A stretch of DNA of 64,000 nucleotides, taken from contig NC_080562.1 of the NCBI RefSeq assembly GCF_030253575.1, positions 43,708,352-43,772,351 of the forward strand, given 5' to 3'. Both the position numbers and the translations under genes were made by a program. Below the pieces are notes generated by a model. That model saw nothing but the letters and a program-made list of their open reading frames with translations, had not been told where the DNA came from and made no database searches. Each line of letters begins with the position of its first letter. Position 1 is the stretch's first letter. The DNA is from Rhododendron vialii. Its lineage: Eukaryota > Streptophyta > Magnoliopsida > Ericales > Ericaceae. This document shows positions 32,601-45,208 of the stretch, one piece after another.

Positions 32601-34898
32601 GTATAATCCAAAACACTCTTTATTTCCTGCCTAAAGTGCCGCTCAATTCCCAATCTTTCCACATTGTCAACCATGCAAAGACGGCCAAGTATATCCAGAG
32701 GGTGAACTGTCGGTACTGGAGACATGAATTGAACAAGCTTAGCAATGCATAAAGCCAGTGGTTAAACAATAGACAATGTGAAGGTTTTCACCAGCATTCC
32801 CAAACTCCTCCAAGAGTGAATGCAGGTAATTAAGACAACCAGTGTCCTGAAGGTGCATAAAAGCAGCTGCTGTGGACGATGGACAATTGAAGAGAGAGCC
32901 ATTCTTCCTCTGATATTTCATGGCCATTTCCCAGTCCTGTAACTTCCCCATTCCTTCAGAGATATACGCTAAGTAAGATTTCCTCCCCTCTGAGTAGGCT
33001 CTAAATGGAACAATTTTGAAACAAAGCTAGGTAAGTTAGGATATCTCCCGAGCAAATGGCGGAAAAGTAAATGAAGTCATTTGTTCTATTCAAATTGCTT
33101 TAGTGCTGTTCCTTTTTCCCCTATAGTAGACACAATTAGCTAGTGAAATCTTTAGTCCCTTGGTATTCAAGCTCCGTACCCTTCTTTCCAATAACCGTGA
33201 ACAATTGTAACCAAATCCGTTACTAGTGCGGTGAGCTTGGAATTACTGGCTAAATCCCACTTGTTCTACATCTGTGATGAGATGTCATCAACTCTATAGA
33301 AAGGCCACCGTTGGTGGGAAAAAATTGCAAACGCAGATATGGGATCCAATGAACGCCACCAAACAAAAACAAAAAGTATACCTTCTGAGCTCTAATTCTC
33401 TCCTGTGATGCATAGCATCAAAAACTTTTGGTTCAAATGGGAGGTTCAGATCTAAATCTTTAGCATGCTTGACCATTCCAGGGAATATTATGTCAAACCC
33501 AATTGGAGAATGTTCACACTCGTCAGTAGCAGAAGTGACATTTGACCCAATAAAATGTAGACCTGCAACAAGCAATGTATACTTACAGAGTGATCATGAA
33601 GGAGAATAAGCTTGACGAGGACAGTGAATACCTTTGTTGACTTGTTCTTCACCAACACCCCAGCGCTTGAGCGCTAGGACCGATGCTAATGTAGATGACA
33701 GAGCATCTTTAACTAACAAGGGGTGATGAGGAAGACCCCATGAGCCATCACTGAGTTGATTGTCTAATAACCACTCAATACACCCTGGGAAACATGGGCC
33801 CCCAGACGAATATGGAGAAGGGACCATTGCTACCCAAGCTGTGTCATATGATGAAACTGAAAGCTGGACCTTATTGAAAAGCTCCCTAATTTGTTCTTTA
33901 GTCCTCTCAGAAAACTACATGCAAGTTTAGATATAATCACTTGGATGTGCTGGAGACTAAGAAATAAGGAGGGGGAGGAAATGAAAGGACACATTGGAAA
34001 ATAAGCATTACCACAGCAGTAGTATTGGCTTTTGTTACAACTGTAACTCCAGGTTCCAGATAACCTGCTCCATAAAGAAATAGGAGAAGAAAACTCAACT
34101 CGATACATTATATGAATTCAGTGTCATAGTATTGCTGGTTGGATAAAGTACATTGCAAAACTTTATCACCCTGTCGATGGGAGCATAAAGTTCATGACTG
34201 AAGCAACTACAAAATGGAACTTAACATTAGGCTAAATTCAAAGGTGTTGGGGATTCGACCCTACACAATGAATCACATAATCAAGCAAGAATATAAAGAA
34301 ACAACACAGATATTTTACGTTGTTCCCCTATTTTGTGTGATTAAGATACATCCAGACTCATATCTGTTTCCACTTTGTATCAACTGAAGAACGATGTTGC
34401 GTGTTGTATGTAACTAGATCCCGGGGATTACATCACAAATTACCATTGAAGGGGACATTGTAATCCCCCAAAGAATGAGGAGATTAATGTCCTTATGTAA
34501 TCAATTTCATTTTAGGCCCGCAAGCTTATGTACCAACCGAGTAATTGTATGGGCTTGCCGAATACAGACAAGCATAACTACGAAACTGTAAAGCAACATC
34601 AGATATTTACATGTGCATGGTTGGAAAGTTGCAGCTAAGGCTTCATGAAAGCAATCGCTTAAGACGAAAAAACTACCAGTGCTTGAAACTAGTTGATGGG
34701 CTGAAATGTTGGGTCTCAGGAGCTTCGATTTACAACAATACGTGTGAGGATCAGTCAGCGAAGTAGGACAGTGGCAATACAAGTATACAACGTGGAGGAT
34801 ATTTGAACTTAAATCTATGTAATCCCACAAAGAAGTACTTGTGCAGTACTTACCCAAAAAAAAAAGTACTTGTGCAGTGATCAAATGCGACTGAAACC

Positions 34899-34932
<34 letters not shown>

Positions 34933-35024
34933 AAACCGGAAGGTGATGAGGGGGAGGAGGAGCAGCAGCAGGAGCGATGGGGTCTATATCGAAGGGGAAG
35001 AGTGGTGGGAAGGAGGAAACTCAT
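29619..35024 (-). CDS. KS: ent-kaurene synthase
   Basis: A class I diterpene synthase that turns ent-copalyl diphosphate into ent-kaurene in plastids, an early gibberellin step (Arabidopsis GA2). Fourteen exons were rebuilt: 34937-35024, 34012-34064, 33632-33914, 33382-33562, 32792-33000, 32595-32715, 32323-32420, 32000-32226, 31769-31881, 31525-31623, 31182-31397, 30922-31063, 30012-30257, 29619-29921. All phases fit and give 792 residues, near the 785 of Arabidopsis. Residues 1-~45 are a Ser/Cys/Pro-rich transit peptide. SSYDTAW (68-74) and QLSDGSWG (from 100) mark the N-terminal domain. The Mg-binding DDFFD motif is at 542-546 and the second metal motif NDIRSFERE at 686-694. No class II DXDD motif was seen, as expected. 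Intron 7 (32227-32322) is stop-free and a multiple of three. Confidence 0.97.
34065..34936 (-). other. KS intron 1
   Basis: A long first intron, starting GTTTGCTCTCTCT on the gene strand and followed by a GA/CT microsatellite at 34900-34932. The block at 34240-34500 (GTTGGGGATTCGACCC, later CCGGGGATTACATC) may be an old LTR-like insertion, but no boundaries are clear. Confidence 0.5.
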
Positions 35025-35819
35025 GGCGATCAGGTGTAAGGAGGTAGATTACTCGAACCACGCCGCAAGTCATACTAGTACTATAAAACTGGTGGGTTTA
35101 ATAATACTTACTGTAATATATAGAAGAGGGACAATCCTTGCATCTATACTAGTAGATGGAAGGAGGTGGTGCTATGCTATGTGTACGTGTATCTGTGTAT
35201 TGTGTCGGTTTACAGAGAAAGAAAAGATGGGAAAGTCCGTTTGTGAGGGAAAGACATAGTGGAAGGTGCCAGGTGGTGGTGTGACTGTGGTGGGATCTAA
35301 AAGAAGAGAAAATCTTTTCCACGGAAAAAGAGTTTTGCCAAGCACGATGGTCCAAAATGTATTGAATGGTATAAATTTAAATAAATCTTTTTCGGCCGTC
35401 CATAACTAGAACAAATGGCCACGCTCATCTTCGTGATTGTTTTGTTCACAGCTAAGACAATCTCCTAAGAGAAAGAACCAAAAGACACATGTATCATGTA
35501 GACATGTATGTGTGTGCCCGTGTTAGTTTTCCCTAAGAGAAACAGCAAAAATCCAAGAGACCAAAGTATAAAAAAAAACACACTTCCTAAAGCACCCCAC
35601 CCCCTTCCTGGTTTTTTTTTTTTTTTTTTCTGATTTCTTGCTGGTACCCTTAAAATCACGTTCTGAACACATTGAGTGGCTCGGATCATCGAAATTCGAT
35701 CGGGAAAGGCGAAAAATGGAGAGGTTCGCACATAAGATCCTTATTTTAAGGTCCTTACTTGAAGATATATATATATATAGAGAGAGAGGATCCGCACCCA
35801 CGACCTATATCCACTCCAG
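35025..35819. other. KS upstream region
   Basis: KS promoter and leader on the minus strand. Contains a T-run (35613-35629) and a short TATATATATATA run near 35766. No gene seen. Confidence 0.45.
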
Positions 35820-36080
35820 CCGTGCTACAGTTCCCGACCGAAGGGATCCCGATTGGATCTCGATGGCACGCGCGGGCCCACTCTGGCCACCGGACTGCTG
35901 ACCCGAGCATAAAAAAAAATGGAGTATTTGGATCGGCTATCTACATACATCGGATGCCGTTGATTCTCGCATTGGCTCACTCGGTATTTTTGTTTTAGAA
36001 TTCTTGGACTGCTTAGATCAACCATCCGGTGGTCGAAGTGGGCCCGACGTGCTTTCGGGATCCGGTCGGAGTCTAAAATC
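35820..36080. mobile_element. Foldback MITE related to the one at 13534
   Basis: GTGCTACAGTTCCCGACCG, GGGCCCACTCTGGCCACCGG and TTTGGATCGGCTATCTAC at the left and centre, with CATCCGGTGGTCGAAGTGGG and GGATCCGGTCGGAGTC at the right, share blocks and inverted layout with the 13534-13951 element. The left arm is shorter here. Confidence 0.65.
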
Positions 36081-36488
36081 TAAGGATATCAGCGATACCA
36101 TAAAACTTTCCCAGTCCTCCCTGTCCATAGTATATCAGCTATACAATAAAACTCTTAATTTATTTTTGGCCTGTGAATTTTAAATTTCTCAATTTGGTTC
36201 CTCTTGTATTTACTTTTTGTCAACGTGGTGTCAAATTTTTTTAAAGACCAATGTGGTAATTTGACACTTTCTAAATTGACACCGATAACATTCTTCCTCC
36301 ATTCATGTAAATAACCTTATTTGGCTATTCTATAATTTAATTCGTATCCCTCTTTACCAACTAGTATTTATTTAGATGGGTAATTATAAAGTTTGCAAGT
36401 GCTTCAAAATTCTCGACAAGGAAAGAGGCTCTTGAATATGCTACATAAACTACATTTATCCACTGCAATTCTTTGTGGGATCTACCTC
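36081..36488. other. AT-rich spacer
   Basis: No gene or structured repeat recognised between two foldback elements. Confidence 0.4.
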
Positions 36489-36736
36489 GGGTTTCACAAA
36501 AATACAAAAAAAATGTCCATAAATTTTAAAATAATATTTTATGGGACGTTATAAAAAATCAATTCTAACGGATATTGATAAGTATTATTTCTGGATTTGT
36601 AGGGCTCAACTGCACAGTGTCGCCCCTACGAATCCAGAAATAATACTTACCAATATTTATTAAAGCTGATTTTTTACATGGCCCCATAAGATATTATTTT
36701 AAAATTTATGAACATTTTTTGTATTTTTGTGAGACA
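36489..36736. mobile_element. Foldback MITE with ~115-bp arms
   Basis: GGGTTTCACAAAAATACAAA at the left pairs with GTATTTTTGTGAGAC at the right. CATAAATTTTAAAATAATAT pairs with ATATTATTTTAAAATTTATG, and GTATTATTTCTGGATT with AATCCAGAAATAATAC. The loop is about 36610-36630. Confidence 0.75.
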
Positions 36737-36835
36737 AAAAAATATAATGAATGATGTAGTGAATGGATGTAGTGTAATCAGACTTATTGGTGGTAGTGCT
36801 ATAACAAGGACTGCAAATCCGCATGCTCGACTCCG

Positions 36836-37229
36836 GGACTGCTACCGACATAGATTTTTTAAAAAAGACAGTGCGTACATATGGACTTTGGATCCGTTTT
36901 GAATCTTGCAAAGATGATCGGAGCCGTTTATTTTGTTCAAAACATCTTGATTAAGATCCCCATGCAAAATCAGCTGATTTGAATATTCGTAAGGGGGTTT
37001 ACGAAACACCCAACTTTGCTTCAAAAAACAGGCTATTTTCTGAAACAAAGTTGGGTGTTTCGTAAACCCTTTTACCGATATCCAAATTAGCTGATTTTTT
37101 CCGATGACCTTAAACAAGATTTTTTGAACAAAATGAGCGGCTTCGATCATCTTTATGAAACCCAAAACGGGTTCAAAGTTCATCTGTACGCACTGTCTAT
37201 TTGCGAAAATCTATGCGTATAGCACTGTT
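36836..37229. mobile_element. Foldback MITE with ~180-bp arms, KS/RlmI promoter gap
   Basis: AGACAGTGCGTACA at 36866 is matched by the inverted TGTACGCACTGTCT ending at 37198. Outside it CATAGATTTT pairs with AAAATCTATG. Inside, GATGATCGGAGCCG pairs with CGGCTTCGATCATC, and TTTACGAAACACCCAACTTT with AAAGTTGGGTGTTTCGTAAA. The loop is near 37024-37036. A family member lies at 51280-51510. Confidence 0.78.
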
Positions 37230-37565
37230 CCTATACATGTGTAGCCAAACAAACACACTCCTCCCCCGCTTGAAGGAGAACCCGCACCAAACAAATACTG
37301 CTGTGCCTCTCCCTGGTCAGTAATTATTTAGGCCTCAATTACGTAGGCCTCTTCCTAGTTAATAATTGACTAGGTGAGTTGGTATTTAGAATTACGCTCT
37401 GCCCTCGTTCAAAACAAATACTCCTACGTCATAATGCAGCCTCCAAACACCAAGCATCACCTCTCCTTCTCAATCCTCCATTTGCATCTCTCTCTCTCTC
37501 TCTCTCAAAGTAACAGAAGGGGCGCGGGCGCAGTGGGTGCAGAGTGAGTGGGATAAAAGAATTCA

Positions 37566-37676
37566 ATGGTGGTTCCTTCAGGGCGGCTGATCAAGTGTCT
37601 ATCTCTTCCATCATTGCCTCCTACCACTACCACCACCGCTAACCTTCTTCACGACATCGCTTCAAACCATCACAAA

Positions 37677-37711
<35 letters not shown>

Positions 37712-40700
37712 AACCATATCATATTCGCACATATGCTCGCCAACAGTCTATTCATGTGAATGCCTCATTTTTCATTTTGATAAACCTGGTTTGTGTAGTT
37801 ACTCTTGCAAAGCATTTTGTTGTAACTGACTTGAACTTGTGGTGTTCAAGAAGCCATATTTGATAACAATGGTTAGACTGTAATATTTTTAGGCCCTAGG
37901 TATGCTTCTTGTTGGCTGATGACTGGAGTTGGCTTGGTAGGTATTGGTAAGGTTGTTCTAAAGAAGGGGAAGACACGACTCTTCAAGGATGGAAGTCCGA
38001 TGGTTTACAGCGGGGCTGTCGATCGGATAATTGGAAGACCGCCACCCAGGACCGGGGATATCGTGCTTGTGGCTGATGGGACGGAGAAACCAATTGGTTG
38101 GGGCTTGTACAACTCTACTTCTATGTACTGTGTTCGGCTCATGCAGCTAGAAGAGGAAGTAGTGAGGTACTTACGACCGTAAATCTATGATATGTGATTC
38201 TCTCTTAAATATGCTCAGGGCGAATTAACTTACTAGCCTAAAAAATACAGAGATCCTTCTTGTGCATTGAGCATGGAGAATCTGCTTGAAGTAAGAATTC
38301 ACGCTGCAACTCAGTTGCGTAGGTGTTTGGGGCTGCCATCTGCCCATACGAATGCTTACCGTCTCGTTAACAGTGAAGGAGACAGGTATGTTGATTTTCC
38401 ATTTATCTACACTCCTTAGTCCAAAAGAGGATGGCAGCAGGAATGACACCCTCTACCGCATAGCTCCTCTGTAGTCGTTTTATTTATTTATTAAGGGTTC
38501 TGTTAGAATTGGTAGTCAGCTGATGCAACTCTCCTCCTTTCCAATGAACCTGGATTTTCGGTGTACAAGATCACGCATTGAACTTAGTAAAGTTGTAGTT
38601 ACTTTAAATAGTAGTACTAGCTTACTGATTTTATGTTGCATAGTTACCCAGGTGCAATATGCTTATGCCGAACCGGTTGAATGTCAAGGTTACACCAGCT
38701 ACTGTATTTTTATTTCCAACCACTAGATGACATTTGGTATACCAACTATATCTTGCGCTTAACTTTGCGACAGCCACATATTGAGAGAGAACATAAACCA
38801 ACAAGCAAAATTTACACTCGTACTCTGGATATGCAAATTTCAAGTTTCTGCAAGAGGGAAGGCGGAGAACAGCTTTTGGTGCACTTTTGTTTTATGCATC
38901 AGTCAATTCCTTGAGCTTCCTTTTATTCTCAATCCTTACGCACAAGCTACTTGCTTAATTTCTTCAGTTTACTTTTGCCTTTGATGCAGGTTGTCAGGCC
39001 TTGTTGTTGATGTCTTCGGGGATTCAGCTGTAATTGCATCATCTGCAGCTTGGGTCGAGAAGTACAAGCCACAAATAAAAACTTGCATAAGTAGTTTGGA
39101 TGGAATCAATTATCTAAGCTGGAGACCCTCCATTGAGTTCTTAAAAGAAGAAGGAATGAATTTATCAAACTCGGAGGAAGTATCTTCTCTGACGACTCCT
39201 GCACGGGTAAAGGTAAAATACCTCTTGAAACAAATTTGTTTGTCTTTAGATCACTAATGTGATCGTACACCCCTGTTCAATTGCCAGAACACTAGTACTT
39301 CCATGGTTGTTTCTGACATTAGATACCATATTCTATGATGAGAAACCCGTTCAGTAAGTGGATGAAACACCATGACCAAAGTTTAGGAATAATTAGAGAC
39401 ATTTCTAACTTATATTTAGTTATTTACTACTTGTCTTTGATATGGGCCTTATGGGTATCGTCCCTGTCTCTAATCTTTACAGTTCACATATTGTTGTATA
39501 GAGTTCCCTGCAGTTCCTTCTTGCATCATTTCTGCCAGTTGGTTTAGGTAAGTGAATTCTATCAAACTCAAGCATGATAAATTGCAGAAAATCCGCAATA
39601 CCAACTTATTGAACCTGGTGTAGAGAAAACCGGTAAAGGGACATCTTATCAAAATTAGCGTATTAACAAGAATCTGCATGCTCGGACAACTAAGCTATCA
39701 AAAAACAAGAATCTGCATGCTCGATATTCCTATACTCATTTTTCTTTCTTGATTGGGTGCGAAATTGTGAAGGAATGAAGCTGAAAATGTCAACTCTTTT
39801 TAAACCATTCATAGATTTTCTGGAGATGCTAAAGACTGCAGTGACAGAAAAATTCCAGGATTAGGCAAATAATTCCAAGAGCTGGGGCCAAAAAAATAAA
39901 TAAATAATTAGGGGAGCAATGAATGTGTTGTGGCTAGTAAACTCCATTGGAAAATCAAGGGGAGCTAGGAAGAGATAGAATTGGTAACAAATTTGGAGGT
40001 TGTTATTTTCTGGCTGTTTGAAGTGTTCTGTTCTTCTTATGCTCCTATTTTGAGCAACTTGTACGATTGAGTTGCATCAGTTTGGTACCAGGTCCAACAT
40101 TTTGCAATCGTAACGGTAGACTTTGAGATTGAGGACTTTTGAAGATAAATTAAACAGGCAATTCATTGACCGTTTGACTTGTACCAGATCTATGAAAAGA
40201 TTGTACATCAATCACCTTATTACTAGTTTAGTCTGTGCTTCTGTTGAAACGTCTGACTCGAAACCATTTGACAATGAGTGGAGAGGCTGTTTAGACTCAT
40301 ATACTAGTTTGGGAGGTAATAATCGATGATCAATCAATGTGGAACAAGCTCCAATAATCCCCCGCGTGTGCAACCCCTGACTGGCTCGTGGATATCTATT
40401 AGTTATTCCTCAAAGTTTTATCTATTGAATGACCAGAATTAGCCGGGGATATTTTGAGACAGAACAATTGCGTTGATTTTCATCAAGAAGGGCTCATTCA
40501 AAGCTTACTCGAACTAGTACACACCAACAAATAAAAGCTTTTGGAATCACTCATCGGACAGAGATAGGCAAAAGAGAAGTTTTTTTGTTTTTTTTTTTTA
40601 AATGTGTGTATCTCATAGTTGTAGTAGATTTATATGCGATCAAAGAGAGGTGTGCTTCTTAATCGTAAAATACTCACACAAGTAGCTATATTCGTAAGGA

Positions 40701-43700
40701 TTGTCTTGATATACTAGTAGTTTCTAACAAAGTATTCATGACATAGTAATCACAAGGAAACAAGGTGCACTAGTAATCACAAGGAAACAAGGTGCACTTC
40801 AGGCACAAATGGTGGGGCAAAACACTCAAGAAAGTCTTGTCCAAAAGGCTTTGAAAGATTAGTTCTGATACCATGTTAAAGTGTTCAACTCAAAAGCAAT
40901 TTGCAATGAGGGGAGAGACTACCCAGACTCTTGGGGGTAGTAATTAGTCAAGGTGGGCCAACCTCTTACATCCTAAACAACCAATCCGTTGCGTACAATG
41001 AGTGCTATTTCTGTATGCATTCTCTCTCCAGGCTAAATTCTTCGTGGAAGGTTTTTCCTTGACAGAGCTCAATGGAGAAAAAGGATTCATGTAGCCGATT
41101 CCAATTTATTGGGACATAAGGCTTGGTTTGGTTTGGTTTGGTTTAAGGTCCTTCCTTCTCCATTGTGATATATCCCCATAATTCAATGAGATGGTTATGG
41201 AATGATTCTGAAATAGTATGCTCTTTTTTAGTTATGATACGGACACTGATTCTGTAAGTAGATTTTTTTAGCTTTTTACGCACCTCAAATTGATTACGAA
41301 CAATCCTTTTCAAGGCTAAGATTGCATTTTGTTACACCTTGTAATTTCTTTGTGACAGGTTAAGGAAAACGGGATTTCTTATTTGATCTCATTGGAGGGC
41401 CAGAAGACAGGATTTTATGCTGATCAGCGTGAAAACCGTCAGTTCATAGCCACAATTTCAGAAGGACAGAGAGTCCTTGATATGTACTGCTATAGTGGCG
41501 GTTTTGCTATGAACGCAGCACGTGGTGGTGCTAGAAATGTCACTGGTATACATTCATCACTATATTGGTATCAGTCACTGCCAGCGATATTAAGTCCAAT
41601 AATGATTATATTTCTTGTAAATCTGGAAGGGGCATGGTTGAAAGTTGAAACTCACCAACTTTACTCACATTTTTGGGATGAACATTAGTTGGAAGCCTGT
41701 GTGAGTTGAAGGTAAATAAAGATAAGAGATAACTAGCCTTCTTTTCATTGAGATTTACCCTTTTACCGAAAAAGGAATTAAAATCCCGCGTTAAATTTTC
41801 AAAAACCAACTTGCTAAGTAAAATTCAGAGTAAGGTTCGAGAAATGAGGGAGAAAATATTTAAATCTATGATATTGACAGTATTCTACAACTTTGTAACT
41901 TCTATGTTAAGCTAAATGGGAATTTTCCCCTTGGTTAACCAAATTGGATGATTTTGGATGAGAAACTTACTAGCTATGTAATATCTGTGCCGAAGTCCCA
42001 CATCGGAGTACGAAAATAATATGCACTATATAAGCTTGAGGGCACCTCACTTCAACAACTACTTTTTGGGATTAAGACTAACCAAGAATGTGTAAAATAG
42101 ACATGGTCCAACTTTATGTCCGACTTTCTGTCTTTTGGCTCACCATGTTACAAGTGACATCAAAATGTGAAACGTGTTGTAAATAACAGGACAGGTAATA
42201 GAAAGCTTTTACAATGATCTTGTTTTGCAACTTAATCATAAAACTTGAGTTTAGGTGAACTGTCAAAAAGTTGCAATATGAAGATTGCTATCAACAAAAT
42301 GCTACAATGTTAGATGTTCATCGCTAATGTTACAGCTTAGAATTGTTAAACAGTTTTCTCTCAAACAAACCTCAAATACTAAAAGGGAAAAGAACAATCA
42401 TTGGAGAAACGAATAGCGTGTACGGCTTGTGAGAAGTGTGAAAAGCTATTGGATGTCCATGGAGAAGTCTTTTACTCAAAGTATCCTCGTGACTCATTCC
42501 TGCAAATTCTAGCCACCAGTATTAGCTTGAGTGGTATTTCTGGCCACCCTCGGGAGGGGAAGGTGCAGGGACGCATATTTATTTTCACTTGAGGCTTCAT
42601 ATTGTATCCACCTTCACCTCCGTTTTGCCTTGAAGGTGCATCTGAAACTGCCCATTGTGTAGGGTTGCTTAGAACAGAGTTTTTTTTACAGAATTACAGT
42701 TAACATAGTCTTGGCTAACATTTCAGACTTCTATATAGGTTAGCTCTATCCCCTTTCTGGTGACAGGTGTTGATTCATCAGTGCCTGCTTTGGAGCTAGC
42801 CAGGGAAAATGTTATTCTGAACGAGCTGGATCCGGGGGGAATTTCGTTTTTAAGACGAGACGCAGCTGATTTTATGAAGGATGCTTTTTCTAGGAATGAA
42901 ACATGGGACCTTGTTATCGTGGATCCCCCTAAACTAGCACCTCGGAGAAAGGTAAAATGGATAATTTGTGCTGTTGATTTCTTCAAACTCTGGTGTTTCA
43001 GCTTGGATTTTTCGTTGGCGATGCTCTAATACCCAGTTTGGGAACTGCCACTACAGTATAGGATAGCATGTGTGTACTAAAAGCATGTCTGGTTGCAGGA
43101 ATTGTTTAGTAGGGAGGGGATTCTTGGTATTGGGACATCCAATCCCAGGACAAAATTTGGCTCGAAATTAATCCCGCCCCCCGTTTTAGAATGGGCATGG
43201 GGTAAGGAGGGATACGGAGTGGAGCGCACCCTTACTAAGAGAAACAAACCTTGGATATGCAAATCAAACGAGAACTTTTGAGTCCCTGTATTAGATAACC
43301 AGGACAACCTCCCTTTAGTATAGTTCGAAGAGCACACCCTGCCATTCGGCTTACCCCAGGGGCTATAATCCTGGTATCAAGCACGTCCTACGGGTTCTTC
43401 AATTGTGTTAGGTTCAACTTCTTGACGAAAAAAATGCACTTAACATGATTTAACTTGTCCTGAATTGGGAGATTGCTTTGGGGCCATTCAGTCTGGAAGC
43501 GGAGATTTTGACTCTTAGATATGTTTATCCATTAAGTGCAAAGTCTTTTACTTTCACATGGTAGCTCTTAGATATGTTTGTCCATTAAGTGCTCTGTTAA
43601 GTCAGTTCGCTTGGGCTTGTTATCAAGCTAACACGTCAACTATGTTGACCTCTTGTTTCAATTGGCTTTTGCTCTAAGAAGACGACTCATGAAGACAATC

Positions 43701-45208
43701 TTCCTTATTTATGTTGATGAAACCTCAAAAGGATACTATTCACATACGAACTGTTTGTTTTGAAGCCTCAACCTTCAAGAATCAAGATGGTGATCCGTCT
43801 GCCATCTGGTCACCAACCTTATAGTAGCAATGATTTCCTTTTTAATTTATTGTACGCTAAACAAAGTCCCTAAATCCTATGGTAACTTTAGTTAGGTTTA
43901 CTGGTGTTTTGCCCTCATAATTGTGCACATTGGGTTCATCAATTTATGTATTTCAAATCACTTTTAAACGCCAATGCCTCTGAGTCAACCCAGGTCCAAA
44001 TGCTTATAAACTTTTAGATGCATTTTTGTTCAGCATGTACGAAGGTACTGCTTTACGATGTTACCTTTTTATGAAGGAAAAGAACCCCCTAGGAGCTCAT
44101 GTGAATATGCTTCATTTTGCACAAATCAAATAATATTTTAGAATGGTTAAGATCACTTATTGTATCTGCAAGATTCTTTCCTCATAGGCGATAAAACATT
44201 CACACTTGTCATTCTTAGATCTGGCGTCATGCTAAACTATTGGTTATGTGCTTGTACATGAATATAATTGAATGACATTTCTCATTTGCCATGGAGCCCC
44301 CTCCCTTCCATTATGTTTGTTCTAGACTGGCGCATACAAGTAGCTAAACTAGTACGATGTGGGTGTTTTATTTTCGAACAAATGTATTCTGTTTGATGCT
44401 GAACGATTCATATCCGTGGCCAGTTGCTAGCGGTCAGCACTGATTTATAGGTTTTAAGCTGTTTTCATGCACTGTAGTATTTAGTTTTTTCCCCTCATCT
44501 CTGACATTAATTGATTATGTTGACTTGACCGTGTATGCTTAACATAGCTGAACATTGAGTTTAATTGATGCGCTCGCAACTTTGATTGTGGAGTCTAGAT
44601 CAGGGAGATGTCGTGTGACATCTTCCTCATCAAGAATCCAAGTACAATGCTTGCGGGGAGGTTTTCATGTTATTTCTTGCTTGGAATTTCATCCTTTGTC
44701 ATTCCAATTTGTTACGAAGAGATGGAATTTGGTTAATCTTGTTTGAGGAATAAAATAACCATCAATAACTATGCTTCTCTGTCTTACTTCTTTGTGGTTC
44801 TTGCTCTTGCTTATTTGGTTGCGTCAACTAATTCAGGTTCTACAAAGTGCATCTGGCATGTACAGAAATTTATACTCGTTGGCGATGCGGTTAACGAAAA
44901 AGGGCGGTCTTCTTATGACTTGCTCATGCTCTGGAGCTATGACCCAAAGTGGAACCTACTTGCATGTACTTCAGGCATGTGACTGCTACCACCGAAAACA
45001 AGCTCTTTATGATGACAAATTGACAATTAGCTAGTCTTTGTTTAATGTACAATTCTGATTCATAGTTTGCTTTGGCCAGGCTGCTGCATCAAGTGTTGGG
45101 AGGAAAGTGACAATTATACGTCAGGCTGGAGCAGCTTGTGATCATCCTATTGATCCGTCGTATCCGGAAGGGGCTTACCTTTCCAATATCTTGCTTAGAG
45201 TGCTATGA
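37566..45208 (+). CDS. RlmI-like PUA-domain SAM-dependent rRNA methyltransferase
   Basis: Eight exons (37566-37677, 37893-38166, 38251-38385, 38990-39212, 41359-41545, 42767-42951, 44837-44974, 45080-45208) give 460 residues. Residues 1-~40 are a likely organelle transit peptide. Residues ~45-125 are a PUA RNA-binding domain ([20 protein letters not shown]). Then comes a Rossmann-fold methyltransferase with the motif I region [11 protein letters not shown] (287-297), GVDSS (311-315) and the catalytic-type DPPKLAP (363-369), plus TCSCSG near 402. The bacterial relative RlmI methylates a 23S rRNA cytosine at C5; a plastid or mitochondrial rRNA target is inferred. Intron 7 has a GC donor (CTTCAG|GCATGT), required by reading phase. 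A TRIM-like element lies in intron 4. I do not recall this gene at the matching place in Arabidopsis. Confidence 0.94.
37681..37710 (+). repeat. (TC)n microsatellite at intron 1 donor
   Basis: The intron starts G|GTTTCTCTC and goes straight into the TC run. A shorter CT run lies in the leader at 37490-37506. Confidence 0.9.
38386..38989 (+). other. RlmI-like gene intron 3
   Basis: No repeat with clear ends and no coding exon was found. Confidence 0.5.
40242..40970 (-). mobile_element. TRIM-like retroelement in intron 4
   Basis: The left repeat starts TGTTGAAACG at 40242 and ends near 40356. The right repeat runs from 40874 (TGTTAAAGTG) to about 40970 (CTTACA). CTGATACCA precedes the right copy, the minus-strand primer-binding site. 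The repeats are more diverged than those at 19459-19827 but share CAATGAGTGGAGAG-like blocks. A 27-bp duplication (TAGTAATCACAAGGAAACAA) lies inside at about 40746-40800. Confidence 0.72.
41983..42095 (+). mobile_element. Solo LTR-like remnant in intron 5
   Basis: GTCCCACATCGGAG, TATATAAGCTTGAGGGCACC, CTCACTTCAA and TTTTTGGGATTAAGAC form a pattern also found at 59149-59260 and common in short plant LTRs. Ends are not sharp. Confidence 0.45.
42952..44836 (+). other. RlmI-like gene intron 6
   Basis: A 1.9-kb intron. A short repeated block (CTCTTAGATATGTTT, ATCCATTAAGTGC) occurs at 43515-43545 and 43565-43595. Nothing else recognised. Confidence 0.5.

Noticed and set aside
29619-35024. A gibberellin or diterpenoid biosynthetic gene cluster around KS
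   Set aside because: No CPS, P450 or other terpene gene lies nearby; neighbours belong to unrelated pathways and fit old collinearity.
34870-35259. 129-codon plus frame starting in the GA repeat
   Set aside because: It overlaps the KS transit-peptide exon on the other strand, and its RERE tract is microsatellite.
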